Shown in pieces: positions 6,556-13,375 of a DNA stretch of 14,535 bases. Positions within the stretch are counted from its first letter, which is position 1, and each line of letters begins with the position of its first letter. Below the pieces are notes generated by a model. It did no database searches. It was not told the origin of the DNA and saw only the letters and a list, made by a program, of their open reading frames with translations. Source of the stretch: DASUZD01 sp036377055 (GTDB lineage Bacteria; Actinomycetota; Thermoleophilia; Gaiellales; Gaiellaceae); assembly GCA_036377055.1 (NCBI GenBank), contig DASUZD010000163.1, positions 1 through 14,535 of the forward strand, written 5' to 3'. Made by a program: the position numbers and the translations under genes.

Positions 6556-8895
6556 GTGGCCACACAGCAGTCCGCTCAAGTGTTCATCACGAACACGACC
6601 GATGGTCACGCGACCATCACGCTCTACCACAACAACTCCTCGAACGGCACGCAGAGCGGCACCTGGCACGCCGATCCCGGCCAGCAGGTGGGTCCGCTTG
6701 TCGTCTATTTCAAGACCGGATGGGGCACGTGGGGCATCCTCGACTACTGGGCCTGCGAGATCGCGGTGACGGGCGGCTCGACGCCCGGCGTTTACGAGAG
6801 CAGCGGCGTCTTCCAGTACAGCGACTGGAAGGAATGCCAGCTCCAGACCCCGGACGCCGGAAAGAACCTCGCGTTTACGGTCAACGCCTCGACCTTCTCG
6901 ATCAACCTGCCCTCCGGTGGCTGTTCGACGCCGATGAACCTGGTCGCGCGGCAGACGGCTCAGGCGTACGTGACGAACGCGACTGACGGGCACGCCACGA
7001 TCACGCTCTACCACAACAACTCCTCCGACGGCACGCAGAGCGCGAGCTGGATCGCCGCCCCAGGCGCACAGGTCGGCCCGCTCACGGTGCCGTTTCGCGT
7101 CGGCCTCGACTACGCGATGATCCTCGACTACTGGGCGATCGAGCTCGCCGTCCAGGACGGCTCGACGCCGGGCGTCTACCAGAGCGAAGGCTTCGCGTCG
7201 CTCACGAACTGGAAGGAGTGCCAGCTCCAAGCCGCGGACGCGAGCAAGAACCTCCCGCTCAGCGTCAGCACCGCCAATTTCGCGATCAACCTCCCTTCGG
7301 GCGGCTGCCAGGCGACGATGGAGCGCGTCGGCCCGTGGGCGAAGGTCGGTCACGTCTTCGTGCTGATGCTCGAGAACCACTCGTTCGACAACCTCTTCGC
7401 GTTCTCCGGCATCCCGGGCATCCAGCACGCGACACCGAGCGACTCGAACACGTACAACAACAAGACGTATCCGGTCGCGTCACCGGCGCCGTCGAGCATG
7501 CCGACCGATCCCGGCCACGAGTTCCTCGACGTCGTCGAGCAGCTCTGCGGCAACAAGAACGCCCACACGCAGTGGACGCCGTACCCCACGTCGATCACGA
7601 ACTCCGGCTTCGTCTCGAACTACGCGACCACGAGGTCGGAAATCGTGGACCCGGGTAACCCGCGCCTTCCCACCGAGTCCGAGTACGAGGACATCATGGA
7701 GTGCTTCGACACCCAGACGCAGCTCCCGGTGAGCTACGAGCTGGCGACGGAGTTCGCGCTCTGCGACCAGTGGTTCTCGTCGATTCCGGGGCCGACGTGG
7801 CCGAACCGCTTCTTCGTCCACGGCGCCTCGTCCGCCGGCTGGGCGGACAGCCCCTCGTCCGGAACGATCACGAAATGGGAAACGCCGGGGTTCGGGTTCA
7901 CGTATCCGAGCGGCTCCTCGATCTACGACGAGCTGAGCAAAGCAGGGCTTCAGTGGCGGATCTACGTCGACGAGACCGGAGACATCCTCGGCGGTGTCCC
8001 TCAAGTCGCCGCGCTGAAGGGCATCACCTACCTCGTGAACACCAACGCGTTCGCCGGGTTCGCGTCCGATCTCCAGGGGCCGTATCCGTACACGTACACG
8101 TTCATCGAGCCGAACTACGGGGACGTCTACAGCGGCTCGTACACCGGCGGCTCGTCGCAGCATCCGATGGACGGCGTCGCTCGCGGCGAGGCGCTCATCA
8201 AGGCGACGTACGAGGCGATCCGCAACTCGCCGCTCTGGTACCGGAGCCTGCTGATCGTCACCTACGACGAGCACGGCGGCTTCTACGACTCGGGTAAGCC
8301 CGGGCGCGCGCCGACCCCCAACGACGGGAGCCCCCAGGACCTGACGATCAACATGAACGGCTTCCTCTTCGACCACTACGGCGTCCGCGTTCCCGGGATC
8401 GTCGTCTCGCCGCTGGTCCAGAAGGGCTACGTCGACCACACGACCTACGACCACGCGTCTGTGCTCGCGACGGTCGAGAAGCTCTACGGCCTGTCGCCGC
8501 TGACGAACCGCGACGGCACCGCGAGCTCCGTCGACGGCTTGCTCTCCCTTCCCTCGCCGCGGACGGACTGTCCCACCACCCTCGCCAGCGCGCCCGTCGC
8601 CGCCGAGGAGGCCATCCCGAGCGCCCCTGAGACGGACACGGGCCAGCACCCTTTGCCCGAATCTGGCAACGTGCACGGCTTCCTCGCGATCATGCTCAAG
8701 ACCGATCTCGAGCTCTCGCGCGGCGACCCGGCCGAGGAGCAGGCGGCAATCGCGAAGTTCAACCAGATCGAGACGCGTGCAGACGCGCAGGCCTATGCCG
8801 CCGAGGTGCTGACGAAGGCGAAGGCGGCGGAGGCGAACCGCGCGGCGACACCGCCTGCGCGCGCCCGTTTCTCAGAGCCGGCCGGTGACGCCTGA
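6556..8895 (+). CDS. Phosphoesterase (phospholipase C/acid phosphatase family) with tandem N-terminal repeats
   Basis: A 779-residue protein. Residues 5-132 and 133-256 are two copies of a beta-rich module. Residues about 264-670 form the phosphoesterase domain shared by bacterial non-haemolytic phospholipases C and AcpA-type acid phosphatases: VGHVFVLMLENHSFDNL with ENHSFD at 273-278, PGPTWPNRFF at 411-420, DEHGGFYD at 571-578 and VDHTTYDHASVLATVE at 626-641. A helical C-terminal tail follows (FNQIETRADAQAYAAEVLTK). GTG 6556 is supported by AAGGAG 5 nt upstream. Unlike most relatives it has no signal peptide or Tat motif, so export is unclear. Substrate (phospholipid or phosphomonoester) is not determined. 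A selenoprotein candidate follows 23 nt downstream. Confidence 0.93.
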   Translation: MATQQSAQVFITNTTDGHATITLYHNNSSNGTQSGTWHADPGQQVGPLVVYFKTGWGTWGILDYWACEIAVTGGSTPGVYESSGVFQYSDWKECQLQTPDAGKNLAFTVNASTFSINLPSGGCSTPMNLVARQTAQAYVTNATDGHATITLYHNNSSDGTQSASWIAAPGAQVGPLTVPFRVGLDYAMILDYWAIELAVQDGSTPGVYQSEGFASLTNWKECQLQAADASKNLPLSVSTANFAINLPSGGCQATMERVGPWAKVGHVFVLMLENHSFDNLFAFSGIPGIQHATPSDSNTYNNKTYPVASPAPSSMPTDPGHEFLDVVEQLCGNKNAHTQWTPYPTSITNSGFVSNYATTRSEIVDPGNPRLPTESEYEDIMECFDTQTQLPVSYELATEFALCDQWFSSIPGPTWPNRFFVHGASSAGWADSPSSGTITKWETPGFGFTYPSGSSIYDELSKAGLQWRIYVDETGDILGGVPQVAALKGITYLVNTNAFAGFASDLQGPYPYTYTFIEPNYGDVYSGSYTGGSSQHPMDGVARGEALIKATYEAIRNSPLWYRSLLIVTYDEHGGFYDSGKPGRAPTPNDGSPQDLTINMNGFLFDHYGVRVPGIVVSPLVQKGYVDHTTYDHASVLATVEKLYGLSPLTNRDGTASSVDGLLSLPSPRTDCPTTLASAPVAAEEAIPSAPETDTGQHPLPESGNVHGFLAIMLKTDLELSRGDPAEEQAAIAKFNQIETRADAQAYAAEVLTKAKAAEANRAATPPARARFSEPAGDA
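6568..7323 (+). repeat. Two tandem 128-codon repeats in the phosphoesterase
   Basis: The period is 384 nt. Both units share QxAQxxxTNxTDGHATITLY at the start, HNNSS..GTQS, then PGxQVGPL, ILDYWA, GSTPGVY, NWKECQLQ or DWKECQLQ, and finish INLPSGGC. Similarity runs the whole length, pointing to internal duplication of one domain. I do not recognise the module; it may be a carbohydrate- or lipid-binding beta sandwich. Confidence 0.85.
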
Positions 8896-8906
8896 ACGGC
8901 CGCAGC

Positions 8907-8912
8907 TAGAGT
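8907..8912 (+). promoter_or_regulatory. -10-like box TAGAGT of the Rdx gene
   Basis: TAGAGT ends exactly 6 nt before the ATG at 8919, the same geometry seen before the VOC and yjbQ genes. No Shine-Dalgarno is present, so a leaderless mRNA is plausible; cotranscription with the phosphoesterase is also possible. Confidence 0.35.
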
Positions 8913-8918
8913 CCGCGC

Positions 8919-9140
8919 ATGGCGCGCGTCGAGATCCTCTACTGCCCCGTCTGAGGGGGCTACGACCGACGGGCCGCGAGTCTCGCGGCCGAGCTTGAAG
9001 GCGACGGGCACGACGCCGACGCTCGCGAGGGCGAGCACAGCCAGTTCGACGTGATCGCCGACGGCCGGCTGCTCTTCTCGAAGCAGCGCGAGGGACGGTT
9101 CCCGGAGCCGGAAGAGATCCGGGAGCGGCTCGCGTCGTGA
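8919..9140 (+). CDS. SelW/Rdx-family candidate selenoprotein (UGA read as Sec)
   Basis: Reading ATG 8919 to TGA 9138-9140, with the TGA at 8952-8954 as selenocysteine, gives 73 residues. It begins MARVEILYCPVUGGYDRRA, continues FDVIADGRLLFSK and closes with EGRFPEPEEIRERLAS. This is the Rdx (SelT/SelW/SelH) thioredoxin-like fold: an N-terminal CxxC or CxxU redox motif, then a beta hairpin and the conserved GRFPE region. The UGA falls exactly on the second redox position (C9-x-x-U12), where SelW carries Sec. A perfect 8-bp hairpin lies 17 nt downstream. The coding frame continues with normal codon bias to a stop that overlaps the next gene. A nonsense-mutated Cys version is the alternative. 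The role would be thiol redox chemistry. Confidence 0.72.
8972..8990 (+). promoter_or_regulatory. Candidate bacterial SECIS hairpin
   Basis: GGCCGCGA-GTC-TCGCGGCC forms a perfect 8-bp stem with a 3-nt loop whose first base is G. The stem starts 17 nt and the loop 25 nt after the UGA. Known bacterial SECIS elements lie directly 3' of the UGA inside the coding sequence, with an apical loop about 16-37 nt away and a G in the first two loop positions. The palindrome also falls on GC-rich Arg-Ala-Ala and Leu-Ala-Ala codons, so chance formation is possible. Confidence 0.5.
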
Positions 9141-9577
9141 CGCGTCCCGCCGCGGCTGCGGCGGTCGTCCTCGCCCTCGTTGCCGGCTGCGGCGGTGGAG
9201 GCGGCGGCCTCTCCAAGGAGGACTACGCGAAGCAGGCCGACGCGATCTGCGCCAAGTACAACCGCAAGGTCGAGGCGCTCGGAACGCCGACGTCTCTCGG
9301 CGACATAGGCCCGTTCGCGGACAAGGCGGTCGCGCTCACGCGCAAGGGGAATGACGAGCTTCGCGACCTGAAGCCGCCGAAGAGCGAGGAGCAGACGGCG
9401 AAGGCCTGGCTCGCGCAGAACGAGCTCGTCGCGAAGGCGGTCGAGGCCCTCAGCGCCGCGGCCAAGAAGAGCGACAAAGCCGGGATCCAGGCCGCGCTCG
9501 CGCGCGGCCGACGCGCGAACAAGACCGCGAACGGCCTCGCGCGCGACCTCGGTCTGCGCGTCTGCGCACGCGGCTGA
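9137..9577 (+). CDS. Small lipoprotein
   Basis: A 146-residue protein starting at GTG 9137, which overlaps the stop of the Rdx gene (GTGA). It has a short basic N-terminus, a hydrophobic stretch and the lipobox LVAGC with Cys at residue 18, followed by a Gly-rich linker and a mostly helical, Lys/Ala-rich domain (LSKEDYAKQADAICAKYNRK; KAWLAQNELVAKAVEALSAA). It should be lipid-anchored on the outer face of the membrane. Two cysteines (in DAICAKY and LRVCARG) could pair. Similar small lipoproteins with the YAKQADAIC pattern are common in actinomycetes, with no known function. Coupling to a thiol-redox protein may be meaningful. It ends 6 nt from the convergent cupin gene; no terminator hairpin is seen. 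Confidence 0.85.
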   Translation: MTRPAAAAAVVLALVAGCGGGGGGLSKEDYAKQADAICAKYNRKVEALGTPTSLGDIGPFADKAVALTRKGNDELRDLKPPKSEEQTAKAWLAQNELVAKAVEALSAAAKKSDKAGIQAALARGRRANKTANGLARDLGLRVCARG

Positions 9578-9583
9578 CTCGCC

Positions 9584-9943
9584 CTAGCGCTTGGCGTACG
9601 AGCCGTAGCCGCCGAAGTCGACCGTCACGCACGGCTCGTCACCGACCACCCACGCGTCGTGCCCGGGTGCGATCGTCACCACGTCGCCTGGGCCGAGCTC
9701 GCCTTCGGATCCGTCGGACATGCGGACGCCCATGCGGCCCGAGATGCAGTACATGAAGTGCGTCGCCTGGCAGCCGTCGGTGCCGGCGATCGGCTTCACG
9801 TGCTCGGACCAGCGCCAGCCCGGCTCGAAGGTGCCGTAAAGGACGGGCTTCCCGTCGAGCTCGAGGACGTCGGCGTGTCCCTTGTCGACGAACTGCCGCG
9901 TTTCGTCCGGCGAAGTCACGTTCTTGATCTCGAGTCCGGCCAC
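9584..9943 (-). CDS. Single-domain cupin protein
   Basis: A 119-residue protein from GTG 9943, preceded by AAGGGAG on the minus strand; longer in-frame reading to 10003 would need a TTG without a ribosome site. The cupin barrel shows motif 1 (GWRWSEHVKP, CQATHFMYCISGRMGVRM) and motif 2 (GPGDVVTIAPGHDAWVVGD). H residues in both (SEHVKP, THFMY, GHDAW) could bind metal. The substrate is unknown. It is divergent from the membrane protein at 10061, and the paired palindromes between them could affect both. Confidence 0.88.
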   Translation of the reverse strand: MAGLEIKNVTSPDETRQFVDKGHADVLELDGKPVLYGTFEPGWRWSEHVKPIAGTDGCQATHFMYCISGRMGVRMSDGSEGELGPGDVVTIAPGHDAWVVGDEPCVTVDFGGYGSYAKR

Positions 9944-9996
9944 GGAGGCTCCCTTCGGTTGACGTGAACGGCGGATGCTCTCACTCGCCCGAGGCG

Positions 9997-10025
9997 TCGA
10001 CAACGCATAGCAGCTTCGCTATGCT
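9997..10025 (+). promoter_or_regulatory. Promoter TCGACA-N17-TATGCT
   Basis: TCGACA (9997-10002) and TATGCT (10020-10025), 17 bp apart, form a plausible promoter for the gene at 10061. The -10 lies in the right arm of the first CATAGC palindrome and the start point (about 10032) in the left arm of the second, an arrangement typical of repression. Confidence 0.55.
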
Positions 10026-10046
10026 CGACATAGCACAGTTGCTATG
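10006..10046. promoter_or_regulatory. Two tandem palindromes CATAGC-N6-GCTATG
   Basis: CATAGC (10006-10011) with GCTATG (10018-10023), and CATAGC (10029-10034) with GCTATG (10041-10046), are two perfect inverted repeats with identical 6-nt spacers of different sequence (AGCTTC and ACAGTT). Their centres lie 23 bp apart, about two helix turns. The inner arms also pair across 5 nt. They overlap the promoter and end at the GGAGGAGG ribosome site (10046-10053). They look like a double operator for an unidentified dimeric regulator; a folded 5' leader is the alternative. Confidence 0.7.
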
Positions 10047-10060
10047 GAGGAGGTCACGCC

Positions 10061-10966
10061 ATGACGGTGAGCGCGCGTGTCGAGCTCGAGGAGATCCAGA
10101 CCACCCGCACCGAAAAGTTCCTCGCGTGGGTGCTCGCGGTGTTCCTCCTGATCGGCGGCATCTGGATCTACCACCGGCTCGGGCAGCAGCAGGATCGGTA
10201 CGTGCCGGCGACCCCGACCCCGGCCGAGCAGGCGGCCATCGATCGCCACAACCAGGATCAGGGGGAGGTGTACCGGCTCGAGGGCACGGTGCAGACGGAC
10301 GAGGCGCTCCTCGAGCACGATCGCGAGGCGTACCGGACGGCGCTCGAGGCGCACCAGCCGGCGGCGGAGCTCGCGCGCGCGTACCGCAGCTCCGAGGCGA
10401 GGCTCGAGAGCGACCAGGGCTCGCTCTCCGACGCACGTGTCAGAGCTACGCAGTCGGCGCCCGCCGCCGAAAGCGCTTCGCGTGCGGTCTCTGCGCGGGC
10501 CGAGCATCACAACACGCACGCGCGCCGAAACGCCTTTCTGGAGCGGCTTCTCTACGTCCTGCTCTCGCTGGTCGGGTCGTTCGCGCTCCTCGACCGCCTG
10601 CGGCGGCGGCACTCGCGCTACCTGCTCGTCGGCTTCGCAGCGGTAGGCGCCGCGACCGTCCAAGCGCTCGTGATGGCGAGCGACTATACGACCGACTACA
10701 TCGACGTCGGGAAGAGCGGCCCGTACCTGCTCTCGATCGCCGGGATCGTGCTGACGCTGCTCGCCTTCGCCGGTCTCCAGCGCTACCTCGCGAAGCGCGT
10801 CCCCGCCCGCCGCGTACGGAAGCACGAGTGTCCGTTCTGCGGGTTTCCCGTGGGCGAGAACAACCACTGCGAGGGCTGCGGGCGCTCGGTCGTCGCCGCG
10901 TGCACCAGGTGCGTGGGCCCGCGCCGTGTCGGCACGCCCCACTGCGGCGTGTGCGGCGCCACCTAG
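10061..10966 (+). CDS. Membrane protein with coiled coil and C-terminal double zinc ribbon
   Basis: A 301-residue protein with ATG 10061 and a strong GGAGGAGG site 7 nt upstream. Transmembrane helix 1 spans about residues 20-38 (FLAWVLAVFLLIGGIWIY). Residues 55-150 are charged and probably form an extracytoplasmic coiled coil (EGTVQTDEALLEHDREAY). Three further membrane helices lie at about 161-178, 186-206 and 220-240. The C-terminal tail holds C257-x2-C260, C270-x2-C273, C281-x2-C284 and C295-x2-C298, enough for two zinc sites on the cytoplasmic side. I do not recognise a named family. It is the only gene behind the double palindrome, so it may be specifically regulated. Its stop overlaps that of the convergent isomerase gene (CTAG). 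Confidence 0.85.
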   Translation: MTVSARVELEEIQTTRTEKFLAWVLAVFLLIGGIWIYHRLGQQQDRYVPATPTPAEQAAIDRHNQDQGEVYRLEGTVQTDEALLEHDREAYRTALEAHQPAAELARAYRSSEARLESDQGSLSDARVRATQSAPAAESASRAVSARAEHHNTHARRNAFLERLLYVLLSLVGSFALLDRLRRRHSRYLLVGFAAVGAATVQALVMASDYTTDYIDVGKSGPYLLSIAGIVLTLLAFAGLQRYLAKRVPARRVRKHECPFCGFPVGENNHCEGCGRSVVAACTRCVGPRRVGTPHCGVCGAT

Positions 10967-11736
10967 CGGCCGCTGAAGCGAGGCGGGCGCTTCTCGAGGA
11001 ACGCGGCGACGCCTTCGCGGAAGTCGTCCGTCTTCGTGGCCGCCGTCTGGAGCTGGGCTTCGAGCTCGAGCTGCTCCTCGAGCGTCGACGTCTCGGCCGC
11101 GTCGAGCAGGCGCTTCGTCATCCCGATCGCGCGCGTCGGCATCGCGGCGAGCTCGCCCGCCAGCTCCGCGGCACGCGCCGCGAGCCAGTCTGCCTCGACC
11201 ACCTCCGAAACGAGCCCCCAGGCCTGCGCCTCCTCCGCCGTCAGCTTCCTCCCTGTCGTCAGCCACTCGAAGGCGCGCGCGTAACCGAGCAGCCGGCGCA
11301 CGAGGAACGTCCCGCCCGAGTCGGGGACGAGGCCGATGTTGATGAACGCAGGCACGAAGCTGGCCGAATCGGCAGCAATGCGGAGGTCGCACGCGAGCGC
11401 GAGCGAGAGCCCGGCGCCGGCCGCAGGCCCGTTCACCGCGGCGAGCACCGGCTTCTCGAGCGAGCGGATCGCGAGGATCGTCCCGTGGTAGCCGCTGCGT
11501 AGCCGGTCGCCGATGTCGCCCGGCGCCTCGCGGAACTCCGTCAGGTCCTGGCCGACGCAGAAGCCACGCCCTGCTCCGGTCACGACCACGGCACGCACCT
11601 CGGCGTCTCGCGCGGCCTCCTTCAGCGCGGCCTGAAGCGACCGGTGCATCGCCGCGTTGAAGGCGTTCAGCACGTCCGGACGGTTGAGCGTGATCGTCTG
11701 GACGGCGCCGTCGCGCGCGCTCTCAACGTCAGACAC
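10963..11736 (-). CDS. paaG: Enoyl-CoA hydratase/isomerase, PaaG-like
   Basis: A 257-residue crotonase-fold protein. It shows the oxyanion-hole segments (GRGFCVGQDLTEF at 57-69; NGPAAGAGLSLALACDLRIA at 102-121) and LVPDSGGTFLVRRLLGYARA, where D139 in PDSGG is at the position of the PaaG catalytic Asp. The end (DFREGVAAFLEKRPPRFSG) also matches PaaG. PaaG isomerises the ring epoxide of phenylacetyl-CoA to oxepin-CoA, the step after PaaABC. GTG 11736 overlaps the sigma gene by 8 nt, so it is the last gene of the ECF42 operon rather than of the paa operon. A different enoyl-CoA substrate is possible. Confidence 0.8.
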   Translation of the reverse strand: MSDVESARDGAVQTITLNRPDVLNAFNAAMHRSLQAALKEAARDAEVRAVVVTGAGRGFCVGQDLTEFREAPGDIGDRLRSGYHGTILAIRSLEKPVLAAVNGPAAGAGLSLALACDLRIAADSASFVPAFINIGLVPDSGGTFLVRRLLGYARAFEWLTTGRKLTAEEAQAWGLVSEVVEADWLAARAAELAGELAAMPTRAIGMTKRLLDAAETSTLEEQLELEAQLQTAATKTDDFREGVAAFLEKRPPRFSGR

Positions 11737-12925
11737 GCGCCGAGTCTGCCACCTCCGCGAGCCGCCGTTCGAGGAACCGCCGCTCGACCGGCTCCTCGGC
11801 GAGCTCGAGCGCGGCCCGGTAGGCGGCCGCGGCCTCGTCGAGGCGACGGAGGCGGCGCAGCAGATCCGCACGAGCCGAGTGGAAGAGGTGGTAGCCGCCG
11901 AGGCCGTCGATCTCGTCGAGCAGCTCCAGCCCACGCTCGAGCCCGTCCGCGAACGCGACCGCGACGGCGCGGTTGAGCTCGACGACCGGCGACGGCTGGA
12001 GCGCGGCGAGCACGCCGTAGAGGCAGGCGATCTGGCGCCAGTCCTTCTCCGGCTCCGCGTGGAGCGACGCGATCGCGGCCTGAACCTGGTACGGCCCGGT
12101 GCTCCGCCGCGCGAACGCTTGGTCGAGGACGCGACGCCCCTCGTCGATCTTCGCCTCGTCCCAGAGCGAGCGGTCCTGCTCCTCGAGCAGCACGAGCTCG
12201 GTGCCGTCGCGCGCGGCGCGGCGAGAGTCCTGGAGCAGCATCAGCGCGAGGAGGCCGTGCGCCTCCGGCTCGTCGGGCATGAGCACCGCGAGAATGCGCC
12301 CGAGCCGGATCGCCTCGTCGCAGAGCTCGCCGCGCACGGGCGGCCCGTAGCCCTCGTTGAAGATCAGGTAGACCACCGCGAGGACGGCGCGGACGCGGTC
12401 GGGGAGCGCGGCGTCGGGCGGCACGCGGAACGGGATTCCGGCCGCCCGGATCTTCCGCTTCGCACGCACGAGCCGCTGCGCCATGGTCGCCTCCGGGACC
12501 AGGAAGGCGCGCGCGATCTCGGCGGTCTCGAGACCCCCGAGCATCCTGAGCGTGAGCGCGACCTGCGCCTCGACCGCGAGCGCCGGGTGGCAGCACGCGA
12601 AGATCAGCTCGAGCCGCTCGTCCGGAATCGTCCAGTCGTCCACGTCGTCCTCCTCGCCCGGTACCTCGCGCAGGCGCGCGAGCAGCTCCGTCTTCTGCGC
12701 CAGCACCCGGTCGCGCCGGATCCGGTCGATCGCGCGGTTCCGAGCCGTCGCGACGAGCCAGCCGGCCGGATTGCGCGGCGTGCCGTCGCGCGGCCATCGC
12801 TCGAGCGCCGTCGCGACAGCGTCCTGAAGGGCGTCCTCGGCGAGCTCGAGGTCGCCGAGGATGCCGGCCAGGGTGGCCAGGACGCGGCCGCGCTCCTCGC
12901 GGAAGACGCGCGTGAGCTCGTCTAT
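11729..12925 (-). CDS. ECF42-type sigma factor with C-terminal extension, AUA start
   Basis: Product of 398 residues if initiated at 12925. Region 2 lies at about residues 4-73 (DELTRVFREERGRVLATL, DLELAEDALQDAVATALERW, NPAGWLVATARNRAIDRIRR). CCHPAL (111-116) and region 4 (VALTLRMLGGLETAEIARAF to about 160) follow. Then comes the long helical, TPR-like C-terminal domain typical of ECF42. Gene callers would start at GTG 12706 and lose nearly all of region 2. Upstream there is no ATG, GTG or TTG in frame, but ATA at 12925 has GGGAGG exactly 6 nt before it and overlaps the TAG of the YCII gene (ATAG). The gene follows a DGPF protein, the standard ECF42 partner. Confidence 0.88.
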   Translation of the reverse strand: MDELTRVFREERGRVLATLAGILGDLELAEDALQDAVATALERWPRDGTPRNPAGWLVATARNRAIDRIRRDRVLAQKTELLARLREVPGEEDDVDDWTIPDERLELIFACCHPALAVEAQVALTLRMLGGLETAEIARAFLVPEATMAQRLVRAKRKIRAAGIPFRVPPDAALPDRVRAVLAVVYLIFNEGYGPPVRGELCDEAIRLGRILAVLMPDEPEAHGLLALMLLQDSRRAARDGTELVLLEEQDRSLWDEAKIDEGRRVLDQAFARRSTGPYQVQAAIASLHAEPEKDWRQIACLYGVLAALQPSPVVELNRAVAVAFADGLERGLELLDEIDGLGGYHLFHSARADLLRRLRRLDEAAAAYRAALELAEEPVERRFLERRLAEVADSARV

Positions 12926-13284
12926 TCGCCGCCTCCCGAGACGTTCATCACGGGCCGGACCTCGATCGAGCCCAGCTTCGCGGACGGGATCCTGGCCGCC
13001 CAGTCGAGCGCGTCGTCGAGCGAGTCGACCTCGATCAGGTAGTAGCCGCCGAGCTGCTCCTTCGTCTCGGCGAAGGGTCCGTCGGTGACGAGGCGGTCGC
13101 CGTTTCGCTCGCGGACCGTTGTCGCGGTCGAGGTCGGCTGAAGCGCGTCGCCCGCGACGTACGCGCCCTTCTGGCGCATGTCCTCGGTGTACGCACCGTA
13201 CGCCTGGAAGATCCGGCCACGCTCGCCCTCGTCCATGTTCGCCCAGAGCTGCTCGTCGTCGTAAATCAGGAGCATGTACTGCAT
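12922..13284 (-). CDS. YCII-related DGPF-domain protein
   Basis: A 120-residue alpha-beta barrel protein of the YCII/DGPF family. It begins MQYMLLIYDDEQLW, carries VTDGPFAETKEQLGGYYLIE with DGPF at 68-71, and ends with IEVRPVMNVSGGGE. ATG 13284 has AAGGAGG upstream; the open frame further upstream is noise. Members are regularly encoded next to ECF42 sigma factors and are their main conserved targets; the biochemical role is unsettled. It is first in the operon, directly behind the ECF42-like promoter, and its stop overlaps the sigma start. Confidence 0.93.
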   Translation of the reverse strand: MQYMLLIYDDEQLWANMDEGERGRIFQAYGAYTEDMRQKGAYVAGDALQPTSTATTVRERNGDRLVTDGPFAETKEQLGGYYLIEVDSLDDALDWAARIPSAKLGSIEVRPVMNVSGGGE

Positions 13285-13316
13285 GACGTGCCTCCTTCGG
13301 TCGGGTTCAGCATGAC

Positions 13317-13343
13317 GACGAACGGGCGGGGCGCAAATCGACA
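13317..13343 (-). promoter_or_regulatory. ECF42-type promoter TGTCGA-N17-CGTC
   Basis: On the minus strand TGTCGA (13338-13343) and CGTC (13317-13320) are 17 bp apart, 33 nt upstream of the YCII gene's ATG. The published ECF42 target motif, as I recall it, is TGTCGA at -35 and CGA/TC at -10. The match implies that the sigma factor drives its own operon, including the PaaG-like gene. Confidence 0.75.
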
Positions 13344-13375
13344 CAGGCTGCGCACACGGAGCTACCTTGGCCGAG

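Noticed and set aside
7480..8676. Minus-strand 398-codon open frame inside the phosphoesterase
   Set aside because: Arg/Val/Glu-rich shadow of a certain gene with conserved motifs on the other strand.
8952..8954. UGA as a plain nonsense mutation in the Rdx gene
   Set aside because: Possible but less likely: it falls exactly at the Sec position of SelW, and the rest of the frame shows no decay. Kept as the main alternative.
9578..9583. Terminator between the convergent lipoprotein and cupin genes
   Set aside because: The gap is 6 nt and I see no hairpin with a T tract around it.
9964..11502. Plus-strand 512-codon open frame spanning the membrane protein and the isomerase
   Set aside because: It crosses two well supported genes in wrong frames and is low-complexity.
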